From NCBI RefSeq assembly GCF_009769735.1, contig NZ_WSRO01000002.1, forward strand, positions 1,922,001-1,986,000: a stretch of 64,000 bases of DNA, read 5' to 3'. Made by a program: the position numbers and the translations under genes. Source of the stretch: Streptomyces sp. BA2. GTDB lineage: Bacteria; Actinomycetota; Actinomycetes; Streptomycetales; Streptomycetaceae. The notes below the pieces were generated by a model. The model did no database searches. It was not told where the DNA came from and worked only from the letters and a program-made list of their open reading frames with translations. Below, one piece after another: positions 33,659 to 43,005 of this stretch (within the stretch, counting starts at the first letter, position 1; every line of letters begins with the position of its first letter).

Positions 33659-33864
33659 GGCGGGGACCCCCAGTCGACGTGGGCTCCGGACGGGTCCGGA
33701 AGGGGCAGGTCAGGTGCACGGCGGTAGGCCAACTATGGCTGCTCCACGCCGACTTCTGCCAGCGCTTCGACCACCACCGCGTCCGCCAATATTGGCCTCG
33801 ACCACTGGCGTGAGCTGCGACGGCGCGCGGAGCGGAGGATTCCGCACCCGTACGCTTGCCGGTG

Positions 33865-34515
33865 ATGACCGCACACGCCACTCCCGCCCCCCTGTCCCGC
33901 CTCGCCGCGGAGCTGCTGCGCCTGCCGCCCTCCTGCGGCCCCGTCCGCCTCGTCGCGGTCGACGGGCACGCGGGCTCCGGAAAGTCGACCTTCGCCGACC
34001 GCCTCGCCGAGGCCCTGGGCGGCGCGCCCGTCCTGCGTCTCGACGACATCGCGAGCCATGACGCGCTGTTCGACTGGACGGAACGGCTGCGGCGGCAGGT
34101 CATCGTGCCGCTCTCGCGCGGCGAAACGGCGCACTACGAGACGTACGACTGGCACGCGCGCCGCTTCGGCCCCGGGATCCGCACCCTGCCGCCCGCGCCC
34201 GTGGTCCTCGTCGAGGGGGTCGGCGCGGGCCGCCGCGCGCTGCGCCCGTTCCTGGCGCGGCTGCTGTGGATGGAGCTGCCCCGCGACGAGGCCTGGGTCA
34301 GGGGGCGTGATCGGGACGGCGCGGTCCAGAGCGAGTTCTGGGACGGGTGGGAACCCGCGGAGCGCCGGCACTTCGCGGAAGACCCTTCGCGCCCCTTCGC
34401 TCAGTCTTTGGTGCGACAGTGGCGCGAGGGATATGAGGTGCTGCGGGGGCCGAATGAGACGGCTGCGCAGAGCCAAGCCATCACACAGGGTGATGGACCA
34501 GAGGCGATCCGCTGA
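33865..34515 (+). CDS. Uridine kinase-like P-loop nucleoside/phosphotransferase
   Basis: The 216-residue P-loop protein resembles uridine kinase-like ATPases of actinobacteria. The Walker A motif GHAGSGKST lies near residue 40, followed by LDDIASHDALFDW, YDWHARRF and the Walker-B-like VVLVEGVGAGRRAL. The true substrate is unknown. The start is uncertain: ATG 33865, GTG 33862 and TTG 33856 are adjacent and no clear ribosome-binding site is present. The last 20 residues are rich in Gln and look non-conserved. Confidence 0.82.
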   Translation: MTAHATPAPLSRLAAELLRLPPSCGPVRLVAVDGHAGSGKSTFADRLAEALGGAPVLRLDDIASHDALFDWTERLRRQVIVPLSRGETAHYETYDWHARRFGPGIRTLPPAPVVLVEGVGAGRRALRPFLARLLWMELPRDEAWVRGRDRDGAVQSEFWDGWEPAERRHFAEDPSRPFAQSLVRQWREGYEVLRGPNETAAQSQAITQGDGPEAIR

Positions 34516-34640
34516 ACCTCGCAAAGAGCGCTCCCAGAAGTTCGAGCCAGTTTCCATAGAGTGCCTCAACTCGGCTTGACCGAGGGCCCTTACAGGACTT
34601 ACGTTCTGAATGTGCGGCCTTTCGGGGTCGCCCGCAGACG

Positions 34641-34678
34641 CGAAGCCCCCGGTTGTTCCCCCGTGATCGGGGGCTTCG
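34641..34678 (+). terminator. Terminator in the 34516-34948 gap
   Basis: An 11-bp stem (34641-34651 with 34668-34678) followed by TT lies 126 bases after the kinase stop. It resembles terminators found after stable RNA genes, but no tRNA cloverleaf could be drawn in 34520-34640. A small hairpin (CTCGG-CCGAG, 34568-34582) precedes it. The rest of the gap to 34948 shows a possible -10 (TACGAT near 34808) and nothing else. Confidence 0.8.
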
Positions 34679-34948
34679 TTCTGCCCTCCGACCTCGCATT
34701 CCGGACGCTGCGAGCCGCCTTTCGCTCACCCTCGGTGACGACGAGGCCCCCTTCACCTGCCTGATCCCTCGCTGCGGCACCCTACGGCCGAGCGCTCCCC
34801 CGCAGGTACGATGCCTTTCGGTGCGTTTTACGGACGGCTGCTCTGCGCACCGGCTCAACGTCCGTCCGCAGCACGGCGGTTCAGCGAAGTTGCCGACGGG
34901 CACCGGTCCGGCGGTACACAAACGGGGGCACGGTTTGTGGGGGACGTG

Positions 34949-36820
34949 ATGGACTTCGACGCGGTGGGCTCACCCGCCCCGGCCGACCTCGCCTGGCTGA
35001 GGGGCGTCGACGCCTACACGATGGGCGCCTATCCGCAGGCGGAGGAGGAGTTCCGGGCCGCGGTGCGCATCGATCCGGGGATGGCCGACGGCTGGCTCGG
35101 GCTGCACGCACTGCGCATCGACACGACGACGGCACTCCTTCGGATGTTCCAGCACCGGGACAGGTTCGGGGAACAGCGCACCCGGCACGGGCGCACGCTC
35201 AACTCCTGGTACTGGTTGGGCTGGTGGGTGCAACCGGTCCTGGAGAGCACGCGCGACCTGCTGCTCGCGCACGCCTCGCACTGGCTCGACGGACGCCATG
35301 TCCCTGAGCTCGACCGGGCGTTGGCGGGTCTGCCGCCGGTCGACGCGGACCCGCAGGTGCGGTTCCTGCACGCCTGCCGGTCCTATCTGGTCAAGGACTG
35401 GGAGCAGTTGGTCCGGCACACGGACTCGCTGATCGACGACGCGATGCTGGGCATCGAGGCGGGCCTCTTCGGAGGCATGGCCCGCGTACGTCTGGAGATG
35501 TACGGCCAGGCGGAGCCGCTGCTCTCCGCGGCCCTGATGCGGTGCCGCAGCGAGCAGCCGCAGCGCAAGGAGCTGCGCTACTGGCTGGCACGCGCGCACG
35601 AGGGCACCGGCCGCTCGGCCGCGGCCCTGCCGCTCTACCGGGCGGTGCACCGGGTGGATCCCTCCTTCATGGACACCTCCGCGCGGCTCGCGGCGATCTC
35701 CGAGGGCGACGGGTACGACGAGGTCACCGACCTGGCGGCGATCGCCCTGACCGGCTTCGGACAGGACGTGATCGACGGCCCCGACGGGATCGATCCGCTC
35801 TTCGGCACGGAGGGCCGCGATCTGAAGGTCACCGAGCCCGAACTGCCGCCCACCGGCGGCCCCGCCGAGACCGACTCGGTGCGCGAGAAGGCCGTGATCC
35901 CCATCCAGCCCGGTCTGTCGCAGCTGCCGCCGGGCCCCACCGACCCCGCCCTCCTGGAGGCCGCGCTCGCCGAACTGGAGGGAATGGTCGGCCTCGAACC
36001 GGTCAAGCGGCAGGTCAAGGCCCTCTCGGCGCAGCTGAACATGGCGCGCCTGCGGGCCGCGCAGGGGCTGCCCGTACAGCCGCCGAAACGACACTTCGTC
36101 TTCTCAGGACCCTCGGGCACCGGCAAGACCACCGTGGCCCGCATTCTCGGGCGTGCGTTCTACGCGCTCGGCCTGCTCGGCGGCGACCATCTGGTGGAGG
36201 CGCAGCGCGCCGACCTGGTCGGCGAGTATCTGGGCCAGACCGCCGTGAAGGCCAACGAACTGATCGACTCGGCGATCGGCGGCGTCCTCTTCGTGGACGA
36301 GGCGTACTCCCTCTCCAACTCGGGCTACGGCAAGGGCGACGCGTACGGCGACGAAGCCCTCCAGGTCCTGCTCAAGCGCGCCGAGGACAACCGCGACCAC
36401 CTGGTCGTGATCCTCGCGGGCTACCCCGAGGGCATGGACCGTCTCCTGGCCGCCAACCCCGGGCTCTCCTCCCGCTTCACGACCCGCGTGGACTTCCCCT
36501 CGTACCGCCCCTTGGAGCTCACGTCCATCGGCGAGGTCCTGGCGGCCGACAACGGCGATGTGTGGGACGAGGAGGCGCTCGACGAGCTGCGCTCCATCAG
36601 CGGGCACGTCGTCGACCAGGCGTGGATCGACGAACTGGGCAACGGCCGCTTCCTGCGCACGCTCTACGAGAAGAGCTGCGCCTACCGCGACCTGCGGCTC
36701 TCCGGCTATCCCGGCGCGCCGAGCCGCGACGACTTGTCGACACTGCGGCTGCCTGACCTGATGCAGGCGTACGGCGAGGTGCTCTCGGGGCGGGGGCCGC
36801 AGAGCCCGCCGGGGATCTGA
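34949..36820 (+). CDS. EccA/CbxX-type AAA+ ATPase with TPR domain
   Basis: The 623-residue protein has an N-terminal TPR-like helical domain (about residues 15-270), a linker, and a CbxX/CfxQ AAA+ domain. Walker A is GPSGTGKTT starting at G387, Walker B is VLFVDEAYSL with D450 and E451, and the arginine-containing SRFTTRVDFPSY follows. This layout is that of EccA of type VII secretion, but no other ESX gene is nearby, so a general remodelling role is as likely. ATG 34949 has GGGGG five bases upstream; GTG 34946 is possible. Confidence 0.9.
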   Translation: MDFDAVGSPAPADLAWLRGVDAYTMGAYPQAEEEFRAAVRIDPGMADGWLGLHALRIDTTTALLRMFQHRDRFGEQRTRHGRTLNSWYWLGWWVQPVLESTRDLLLAHASHWLDGRHVPELDRALAGLPPVDADPQVRFLHACRSYLVKDWEQLVRHTDSLIDDAMLGIEAGLFGGMARVRLEMYGQAEPLLSAALMRCRSEQPQRKELRYWLARAHEGTGRSAAALPLYRAVHRVDPSFMDTSARLAAISEGDGYDEVTDLAAIALTGFGQDVIDGPDGIDPLFGTEGRDLKVTEPELPPTGGPAETDSVREKAVIPIQPGLSQLPPGPTDPALLEAALAELEGMVGLEPVKRQVKALSAQLNMARLRAAQGLPVQPPKRHFVFSGPSGTGKTTVARILGRAFYALGLLGGDHLVEAQRADLVGEYLGQTAVKANELIDSAIGGVLFVDEAYSLSNSGYGKGDAYGDEALQVLLKRAEDNRDHLVVILAGYPEGMDRLLAANPGLSSRFTTRVDFPSYRPLELTSIGEVLAADNGDVWDEEALDELRSISGHVVDQAWIDELGNGRFLRTLYEKSCAYRDLRLSGYPGAPSRDDLSTLRLPDLMQAYGEVLSGRGPQSPPGI

Positions 36821-36838
36821 GGCCCCCGCCCCGCCCGC

Positions 36839-37915
36839 TCATACCAGGGCGCCGTCCCGGGCTTCCTGAGGCTTGCGGGGCACCGCGACGCGGTGCGCCG
36901 GGTCGCGGACCTCGCCGACCAGGAGCTCCAGTACGTCCTCCAGGGCGACCAGGCCGAGCACCTTGCCCGACGCGTCGGCGACCTGCGCCAGGTGCGTCGC
37001 GGCGCGGCGCATCACCGTCAGGGCGTCGTCCAGGGGGAGTTCGGCGCGCAGCGTCGTCATCGGGCGCCAGACCTGCTGCGGCACCGCGCGGTCCGTGTCC
37101 GCGCCCTCGGTGAGATCGAGTACGTCCTTGACGTGGAGGTAGCCCATGAAGGCGCCGTTCTCCGCGCAGACCGGGAAACGGGAGTAGCCGGTGCGCCCGG
37201 TGAGTTCGATGACCTGGGCCGGGGTGACCCCGGCGCCCACGGTCACCAGCGAGGCCCGGTCGAGCAGGACGTCCGTCACCTGGCGCGAACCAAGCTCCAG
37301 GGCGTCCTCGAGGCGCTCCTGCTCCTCGGGGTCGAGCAGCCCCGCCTGGCCCGAGTCGCCGACGAGGCGGTTGAGCTGCTCGCTGGTGAAGACGGCCTCG
37401 ACCTCGTCCTTGGGCTCGACCCCGAAGAGCTTCAGTACGAGCCGTGAGCACGCCCCGAGCGCCACCGTGACCGGGCGACAGAGGCGGGCGAAGGCGACGA
37501 GGCCGGGGCTGAACCAGAGCGCGGTCTTCTCGGGGGCGGCCATCGCGAGGTTCTTCGGGACCATCTCGCCGACGACGAGGTGCAGGAAGACGACCACGGC
37601 GAGCGCGATGGCGTACCCGAGCGGATGGATCGCCCCCTCGGGGATGTGCGCCGCCTCGAAGACGGGCTCCAGGAGATGCGCGACGGTGGGCTCGGCGACC
37701 GCGCCGAGCGTCAACGAGCACACGGTGATGCCGAATTGGGCGGCCGCCATCATCTGCGGCAGGTGTTCGAGGCCGTAGAGGACCTGGCGGGCCCGCTTGG
37801 TGTCCAGCGGTTCGATCTGGCTGCGGCGCACGGAGACGAGCGCGAACTCGGCCCCCACGAAGAAGCCGTTGGCGAGGACGAGGAGCAGGGCGAACAGGAG
37901 TTGGAGCATGCTCAT
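36839..37915 (-). CDS. CNNM/CBS-domain membrane protein (CorC/HlyC-like)
   Basis: The 358-residue protein has an N-terminal CNNM domain of four hydrophobic segments starting LLFALLLVLANGFFVGAEFAL, with VGEMVPKNLAM, and two CBS domains from about residue 200. Unlike its neighbour it lacks a C-terminal CorC_HlyC domain. Such proteins are linked to magnesium or cobalt transport. Its ATG overlaps the stop of the second CNNM gene (ATGA), so the two are coupled and probably form a heteromeric complex. Confidence 0.92.
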   Translation of the reverse strand: MSMLQLLFALLLVLANGFFVGAEFALVSVRRSQIEPLDTKRARQVLYGLEHLPQMMAAAQFGITVCSLTLGAVAEPTVAHLLEPVFEAAHIPEGAIHPLGYAIALAVVVFLHLVVGEMVPKNLAMAAPEKTALWFSPGLVAFARLCRPVTVALGACSRLVLKLFGVEPKDEVEAVFTSEQLNRLVGDSGQAGLLDPEEQERLEDALELGSRQVTDVLLDRASLVTVGAGVTPAQVIELTGRTGYSRFPVCAENGAFMGYLHVKDVLDLTEGADTDRAVPQQVWRPMTTLRAELPLDDALTVMRRAATHLAQVADASGKVLGLVALEDVLELLVGEVRDPAHRVAVPRKPQEARDGALV

Positions 37916-39291
37916 CGGGCGGCCTCCGCCACGCTCATGGCTTCTGTGACAGCCGCGGCTTCTGCGACAGCCACGACTTCCGTGACAGCCGCGGTCCGTA
38001 CGAGCCGTACCCGCGCGGCGCGGTAGTGGTCCACCTGGCGCACCGCGAGTCGCCAGCCCGGGAGTTCGGCGCGGTCGCCGGGGGCGGGGATGCGGCCGAG
38101 GAGATCGGCGACGAGCCCCGCCACGGTCTCGTACGGCCCCTCGGGGACGTCGAGTCCAATCCGCTGGAGGGTGTCGACGCGGCAGCTGCCGTCGGCGTCC
38201 CACGCGGGGCGCCCGTCCTCGGCCGGTGCCGCGGCGATCTCGGGCAGGTCAAGGAGGTCGTGCTCGTCGCGGACCTCGCCGACGAGTTCCTCGACGATGT
38301 CCTCCAGGGTGACCACACCGGCCGTGCCGCCGTACTCGTCGACGACGACGGCTATCGGCTGCTGGCTGCGCAGCTGCTCCAGGAGCTGCTGCACGGGCAG
38401 CGTCTCGGGGACCAGGAGCGGCGCCTGCGCGATGCGGCCGACGGGTGCGCGCAGCCGCTCGTGGGCCGGCACCGCGAGGGCGTCCTTGAGGTGCACCATG
38501 CCGACGATCTCGTCGATGCGCTCGCGGTACACGGGGAAGCGCGAGAGCCCGGTGGCGCGGGTCAGGTTCACCACGTCCTCGGCGGTGGCCGACGTCTGCA
38601 GCGCGCTGACCTTCACGCGCGGGGTCATGACGTGCTGCGCAGTCAGCTCGCCGAGGGAGAGCGTGCGCACGAACAGGTCCGCGGTGTCCTGTTCGAGGGT
38701 GCCTGCCTGCGCCGAGTGCCGGGCGAGGGAGACCAGTTCGCCGGGGGTACGGGCCGACGCCAGCTCCTCGGCCGGCTCGACGCCGAGGAGCCGTACGAGC
38801 CGGTTGGCCGTGGCGTTCAAGAGGGAGATCACGGGCCTGAAGAGGCTCGCGAACACATGCTGCGGGCCCGCGACGAACCGTGCGACCTGGAGCGGCTTGG
38901 ACACCGCCCAGTTCTTCGGGACCAGCTCGCCGATCACCATCTGCACAGCGGACGCCAGAAGCATCCCGACGACTACGGAGACGCCCGGTACGGCGCCTTC
39001 CGGAAGGCCGGTCGCCGTGAACGGGCCCGCGAGCAGATGCGCGAGGGCGGGTTCGGCGAGCATGCCGACCACGAGCGAGGTGATGGTGATGCCGAGCTGG
39101 GTGCCGGAGAGCTGGAAGGACAGCTCCTTGAGGGCATCGACGACCGTACGGGCCCGTCGGTCGCCTTCGGCTGCGGCCTTCTCGGCGTCCGGGCGCTCCA
39201 CGGTGACGAGCCCGAACTCGGCGGCCACGAAGAAGCCGTTGGCGAGAATCAGCAGGAATGCCGCCCCGAGAAGCAGCAGGGAAGTCGTCAT
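37912..39291 (-). CDS. CNNM/CBS/CorC-domain membrane protein
   Basis: The 459-residue protein has the same CNNM start (LLLILANGFFVAAEFGLV, then IGELVPKNWAV), two CBS domains (TPRVKVSAL to VVDEYGGTAGVVTLEDIVEELVGE) and a CorC_HlyC domain to about residue 425. The last 24 residues before the final Arg are four Ala/Val/Glu hexapeptide repeats absent from typical homologues. AGGGAGG lies seven bases before the ATG at 39291. It is first in the two-gene unit. A magnesium-related efflux role is known for the family. Confidence 0.92.
   Translation of the reverse strand: MTTSLLLLGAAFLLILANGFFVAAEFGLVTVERPDAEKAAAEGDRRARTVVDALKELSFQLSGTQLGITITSLVVGMLAEPALAHLLAGPFTATGLPEGAVPGVSVVVGMLLASAVQMVIGELVPKNWAVSKPLQVARFVAGPQHVFASLFRPVISLLNATANRLVRLLGVEPAEELASARTPGELVSLARHSAQAGTLEQDTADLFVRTLSLGELTAQHVMTPRVKVSALQTSATAEDVVNLTRATGLSRFPVYRERIDEIVGMVHLKDALAVPAHERLRAPVGRIAQAPLLVPETLPVQQLLEQLRSQQPIAVVVDEYGGTAGVVTLEDIVEELVGEVRDEHDLLDLPEIAAAPAEDGRPAWDADGSCRVDTLQRIGLDVPEGPYETVAGLVADLLGRIPAPGDRAELPGWRLAVRQVDHYRAARVRLVRTAAVTEVVAVAEAAAVTEAMSVAEAAR
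37918..37989 (-). repeat. 18-bp coding repeat: four hexapeptides at a protein C-terminus
   Basis: In protein order the units are AVTEVV, AVAEAA, AVTEAM and SVAEAA, each encoded by 18 bases. The three upstream units are 75% or more alike at DNA level (GCGGCTGTCACAGAAGCC type). The array ends one codon before the stop and carries the start region of the next gene. Confidence 0.85.
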
Positions 39292-39489
39292 GCCGCCGCC
39301 TCCCTGGTCTGACCTGTCCCGGTATGTCGGGAGGGGGCGGCGCATGTACTACAGGACGAACCGTCCATCGCCGGAGGGAGTCACTCCTCGGGTAGCAGGA
39401 GCCCCTGTGGACCGGGCGGGCCCGACAGGGGCGGGGCGGCACACCATGCGTGCCCCGCCACCAGATTAATCAAGACCCGGCCCGAAGCG

Positions 39490-39927
39490 TCAGCCCTGCG
39501 GGGTGCGGGCGTCGGCGAGGGCACGCAGCGCGCGGGCGTCGCTGATGGCCCGCTGCTTGGCGATGCCCGGCTGGATGCCCATGGCCGGAAGGCTGGTGCC
39601 GTCGCTGAGGTTGAGGAACACCCACGGGTCGCCGGGGCGCAGGTTGACCTGAACGATCTCGGCCCAGGCCAGGTGCCTGCTGGTGGCGATGTTGACGACG
39701 GTCACGCCGGACTCGTCGGCGACCACCTTGGGCCTGCTCAGGAGCATGAGCACACCGAAGAGCAGCGCGCCGGTGAAGATGAAGCTGAGCCGCTCCCCCG
39801 AGCTGAGGCCCGGGATGAGCAGGGAGATCACCGTGAGGACCACGAAGATCGTGGCGCCCGCGGTGAGCAGGACGGCCCGGGTCCGCTTCGGCCGGAAGGT
39901 GACGGGCAGGGCGGGGAGCTCAGACAT
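39490..39927 (-). CDS. PH-domain membrane protein
   Basis: The 145-residue protein has two hydrophobic segments (about 17-38 and 48-64) followed by a small beta domain of the bacterial PH type (VVADESGVTVVNIATSRHLAWAEI region) found in many actinobacterial membrane proteins. It follows hisG by 21 bases on the same strand but is unlikely to act in histidine synthesis. The 198-base gap above it (39292-39489) holds an imperfect GC-rich inverted repeat around 39430-39465. Confidence 0.82.
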   Translation of the reverse strand: MSELPALPVTFRPKRTRAVLLTAGATIFVVLTVISLLIPGLSSGERLSFIFTGALLFGVLMLLSRPKVVADESGVTVVNIATSRHLAWAEIVQVNLRPGDPWVFLNLSDGTSLPAMGIQPGIAKQRAISDARALRALADARTPQG

Positions 39928-39948
39928 GAGGCGGATTCTCCTGCCGGT

Positions 39949-40797
39949 TCAGAGGCGGCAGGCGTGGATGGCCGTGGTCAGGATGGCCCGCGCCCCGATG
40001 GCGTACAGGTCGTCCATGATCCGCTGGGCCTCCTTGGCCGGGACCATGGAGCGGACGGCGACCCAGCCCTCGTTGTGGAGGGGCGAGATGGTCGGCGACT
40101 CCAGGCCCGGGGTGAGGGCGACGGCCTGCTCCAGGTGCTCGGCCCGGCAGTCGTAGTCCATCATCACGTAGGCGCGGGCGACCAGGACGCCCTGCAGGCG
40201 GCGCAGGAACTGCTCGACCTTGGGGTCGTCGGTCTCGGCGCCGGTACGCCGGATGACGACCGCCTCGGACTTCATGATCGGCTCGCCGAACACTTCGAGG
40301 CCCGCGTTGCGCAGCGAGGTGCCGGTCTCCACGACGTCCGCGATGACCTGGGCGACACCCAGCTCGATGGCGGTCTCGACGGCGCCGTCCAGGTGGACGA
40401 CGGAGGCGTCGATGCCGCTGTCGGCGAGGTGCTTGGCGACGATGCCCTCGTACGAGGTCGCGACGGTCTTGCCCGCGAGATCCGCGATGGTGCTCGCCGT
40501 GCCCGGCTTCGCGGCGAAGCGGAAGGTGGAGCGTGCGAAGCCGAGCGGCAGGATCGTCTCGGCGTTCGCGCCGGAGTCGATCAGGAGGTCCTGACCGGTG
40601 ATGCCGATGTCGAGCTTGCCGGCCGAGACATAGATCGCGATGTCCTTGGGCCGGAGGTAGAAGAACTCGACTTCGTTGTCCGGGTCGACGAGGACGAGCT
40701 CCTTGGACTCCTTGCGCTGCTGGTATCCGGCCTCATGGAGCATCGCCGACGCAGGTCCGGACAGTGAACCCTTGTTGGGGACGGCGATGCGCAGCAT
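39949..40797 (-). CDS. hisG: ATP phosphoribosyltransferase
   Basis: The 282-residue enzyme catalyses the first step of histidine synthesis, joining ATP and PRPP. It is the long form: PRPP-binding segments include IADVVETGTSLRNAGL, and the C-terminal regulatory domain starting near residue 210 holds the histidine-feedback site. It opens with LRIAVPNKGSLSGPA. hisE lies 52 bases upstream. The other his genes are elsewhere. Confidence 0.97.
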   Translation of the reverse strand: MLRIAVPNKGSLSGPASAMLHEAGYQQRKESKELVLVDPDNEVEFFYLRPKDIAIYVSAGKLDIGITGQDLLIDSGANAETILPLGFARSTFRFAAKPGTASTIADLAGKTVATSYEGIVAKHLADSGIDASVVHLDGAVETAIELGVAQVIADVVETGTSLRNAGLEVFGEPIMKSEAVVIRRTGAETDDPKVEQFLRRLQGVLVARAYVMMDYDCRAEHLEQAVALTPGLESPTISPLHNEGWVAVRSMVPAKEAQRIMDDLYAIGARAILTTAIHACRL

Positions 40798-40849
40798 GAG
40801 GACGGATTCCTTTGCGTTGAGGGGAGTTGGAGGCGGTGGGGCGTACGGC

Positions 40850-41122
40850 TCAGAGGTGGGCGTACACGTCGTCGAGGGAGATTCCGCGGGCGACCATCAT
40901 CACCTGCACGTGGTAGAGGAGCTGGGAGATCTCCTCGGCCGCGGCTTCCTTGCCCTCGTGCTCGGCGGCCATCCAGACTTCGGCGGCCTCCTCGACGACC
41001 TTCTTGCCGATGGCATGGACGCCCTTGTCCACCAGCTCGGCGGTGCGCGACGTGGCGGGGTCGCCGTTGGCGGCCTTGTGCTGGAGCTCGGCGAAGAGCT
41101 CCTCGAAAGTCTTCTTGGACAT
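40850..41122 (-). CDS. hisE: Phosphoribosyl-ATP pyrophosphatase
   Basis: The 90-residue MazG-like all-helical enzyme hydrolyses phosphoribosyl-ATP to phosphoribosyl-AMP, the second step of histidine synthesis. The acidic metal-binding motif is visible as [12 protein letters not shown] and [17 protein letters not shown] at 41122 gives the standard length; a longer open frame upstream lies antisense or out of frame to ribH. It is 35 bases downstream of ribH, so histidine genes sit at the end of the riboflavin operon. Confidence 0.96.
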   Translation of the reverse strand: MSKKTFEELFAELQHKAANGDPATSRTAELVDKGVHAIGKKVVEEAAEVWMAAEHEGKEAAAEEISQLLYHVQVMMVARGISLDDVYAHL

Positions 41123-41157
41123 GATGTCGCTTACTTTACGCGGCTCCTCGACCCCGC

Positions 41158-41643
41158 TCACCGCCAGGGTTCGGAGATCGTACGCAGCGTGGTCGCGGTG
41201 GCGACGGCCGCGGTGACCGCTTCGTGCCCCTTGTCCTCGCGCGAGCCCTCGATGCCCGCCCTGTCCAGGGCCTGCTCCTCGGTGTCGCAGGTGAGGACGC
41301 CGAAGCCGACGGGCACTCCGGTGTCGATGCTGACCTGGGTAAGGCCCTGGGTGACGCCCTGGCACACGTACTCGAAGTGCGGGGTTCCGCCGCGGATGAC
41401 GACGCCGAGGGCCACGATCGCGTCGTAGCCACGGCCCGCGAGTACCTTTGCGACGACCGGCAGCTCGAAGCTCCCGGGGACGCGCAGGACGGTCGGCTCG
41501 TCGATGCCGAGTTCGTGCAGGGCGCGCAGCGCGCCGTCGACGAGGCCGTCCATGACCTTCTCGTGCCACTGGGCGGCGATCACCGCGACCCGCAGGTCTC
41601 CGCAGTTCTTCACGCTCAGTTCGGGTGCACCCTTGCCGCTCAC
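41158..41643 (-). CDS. ribH: 6,7-dimethyl-8-ribityllumazine synthase
   Basis: The 161-residue enzyme condenses the ribityl-pyrimidine with dihydroxybutanone phosphate to give lumazine, assembling as a large icosahedral or pentameric particle. Conserved segments are [29 protein letters not shown] and [11 protein letters not shown]. It is the last riboflavin gene of the operon; a 21-bp tandem repeat separates it from ribBA. Confidence 0.97.
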   Translation of the reverse strand: MSGKGAPELSVKNCGDLRVAVIAAQWHEKVMDGLVDGALRALHELGIDEPTVLRVPGSFELPVVAKVLAGRGYDAIVALGVVIRGGTPHFEYVCQGVTQGLTQVSIDTGVPVGFGVLTCDTEEQALDRAGIEGSREDKGHEAVTAAVATATTLRTISEPWR

Positions 41644-41659
41644 GCGCTTCTCCTGGTCG

Positions 41660-41701
41660 CTCGAAAGTTCTTTGTACGTTCTCGAAAGTTCTTCGTACGT
41701 T
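41660..41701. repeat. Two tandem 21-bp repeats between ribBA and ribH
   Basis: Units 41660-41680 and 41681-41701 differ at one base and contain CTCGAAAGTTCTT. They occupy most of the 60-base gap between the ribBA stop (41704) and the ribH start (41643). Their AT content is higher than the surroundings. Confidence 0.9.
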
Positions 41702-41703
41702 GC

Positions 41704-43005
41704 TTACTGATTGCCGCAGGCGGACACCTCGGGGGTGGTGTCAAGCCAGGGCAGGTCGTGCCCCATCCGGTCCCGCTTGGTGCGCAGGTAGCGGAGGTTG
41801 TGCTCGCCCGCCTGGACCGCCATGGGCTCGCGTCCGGTGACCTTCAGGCCGTGCCGGATCACCGCGTCGGTCTTGTCGGGGTTGTTCGTCATCAGGCGCA
41901 CGCTGCGGACGCCGAGGTCGTCCAGGATCCGCGCGCCCGCGCCGTAGTCCCTGGCGTCGGCGGGCAGGCCGAGTTCCAGGTTGGCGTCCAGGGTGTCGCT
42001 GCCGCGCTCCTGGAGTTCGTAGGCGCGCAGCTTGGAGAGCAGGCCGATGCCGCGCCCTTCGTGGCCGCGGAGGTAGACCACGATGCCGCGTCCCTCGTCC
42101 GTGATGCGCCGCATGGACGCCTCAAGCTGGGGGCCGCAGTCGCAGCGAAGGGAGTGGAAGACGTCGCCGGTCAGACACTCGGAGTGGATGCGGACGAGGA
42201 CGTCGTCGCCCTCGCCGACCTCGCCGTGGACGAGGGCGACGTGCTCGACGCCGTCGACGGTGGAGCGGTAGCCGTACGCCGTGAAGTCGCCGAAGGCGGT
42301 GGGCAGGCGGACCTCGGCCTCGCGGCGGACCGTGGGCTCGGAGCTGCTGCGGTAGGCGATCAGGTCCTCGATGGAGATGATCGTCAGGCCGTGCTTGCGG
42401 GCGAACGGGATCAGCTCCGGCAGGCGGAGCATCGTGCCGTCCTCGCCCGCGATCTCGACGATCGCGCCGGCCGGGCGCAGGCCCGCGAGGCGGGCCAGGT
42501 CGACCGCGGCCTCGGTGTGGCCGTTGCGGACCAGGACGCCACCGGACTTGGCGCGCAGCGGGAAGATGTGGCCCGGCCGCACGAAGTCGGTGGGCTCGTA
42601 CGTGCCCGCGGCGAGCATCTGGAGCGTGATGGCGCGGTCGGCGGCCGAGATGCCGGTGGTGACGCCGTGCGCGCCGCTCGCGTCGACGGAGACGGTGAAG
42701 GCCGTCCGCATCGACTCGGTGTTGTTCTCGACCATCTGCGGGAGCTGGAGGCGGTCCAGCTCGTCGCCCTCCATGGGCGCGCAGATCAGGCCGCGGCACT
42801 CGCTCATCATGAAGGCGATGATCTCGGGCGTGGCCTTCTCGGCCGCGATGACGAGGTCGCCCTCGTTCTCGCGGTCCTCGTCGTCGACGACCACGACGGG
42901 CCGCCCGGCGGCGATGTCGCGGATGGCCGCCTCGACGGGGTCAAGGGCGAGGTCCGAGGCGTCCTCTTCGTGACCCGTGCTGTACCAAACAGGTGCCGCA
43001 GTCAT
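41704..43005 (-). CDS. ribBA: Bifunctional DHBP synthase / GTP cyclohydrolase II
   Basis: The 433-residue fusion has 3,4-dihydroxy-2-butanone-4-phosphate synthase first (about 20-220: [30 protein letters not shown]) and GTP cyclohydrolase II second (about 225-425: zinc cysteines in [17 protein letters not shown], then [13 protein letters not shown]). It supplies both precursors of riboflavin. ATG at 43005 overlaps the ribM stop (ATGA) and has AAGGAG upstream. Confidence 0.97.
   Translation of the reverse strand: MTAAPVWYSTGHEEDASDLALDPVEAAIRDIAAGRPVVVVDDEDRENEGDLVIAAEKATPEIIAFMMSECRGLICAPMEGDELDRLQLPQMVENNTESMRTAFTVSVDASGAHGVTTGISAADRAITLQMLAAGTYEPTDFVRPGHIFPLRAKSGGVLVRNGHTEAAVDLARLAGLRPAGAIVEIAGEDGTMLRLPELIPFARKHGLTIISIEDLIAYRSSSEPTVRREAEVRLPTAFGDFTAYGYRSTVDGVEHVALVHGEVGEGDDVLVRIHSECLTGDVFHSLRCDCGPQLEASMRRITDEGRGIVVYLRGHEGRGIGLLSKLRAYELQERGSDTLDANLELGLPADARDYGAGARILDDLGVRSVRLMTNNPDKTDAVIRHGLKVTGREPMAVQAGEHNLRYLRTKRDRMGHDLPWLDTTPEVSACGNQ

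Noticed and set aside
34520..34640. Possible tRNA before the terminator at 34641
   Set aside because: A TTCGA and a TTCTGAA loop-like sequence are present, but the adjoining anticodon, acceptor and T stems do not pair.
42122..42799. Long Arg/Pro/Gly-rich frames overlapping riboflavin genes and many other genes
   Set aside because: These are GC-rich shadow frames without families; the alternative frame encodes a recognisable protein each time.
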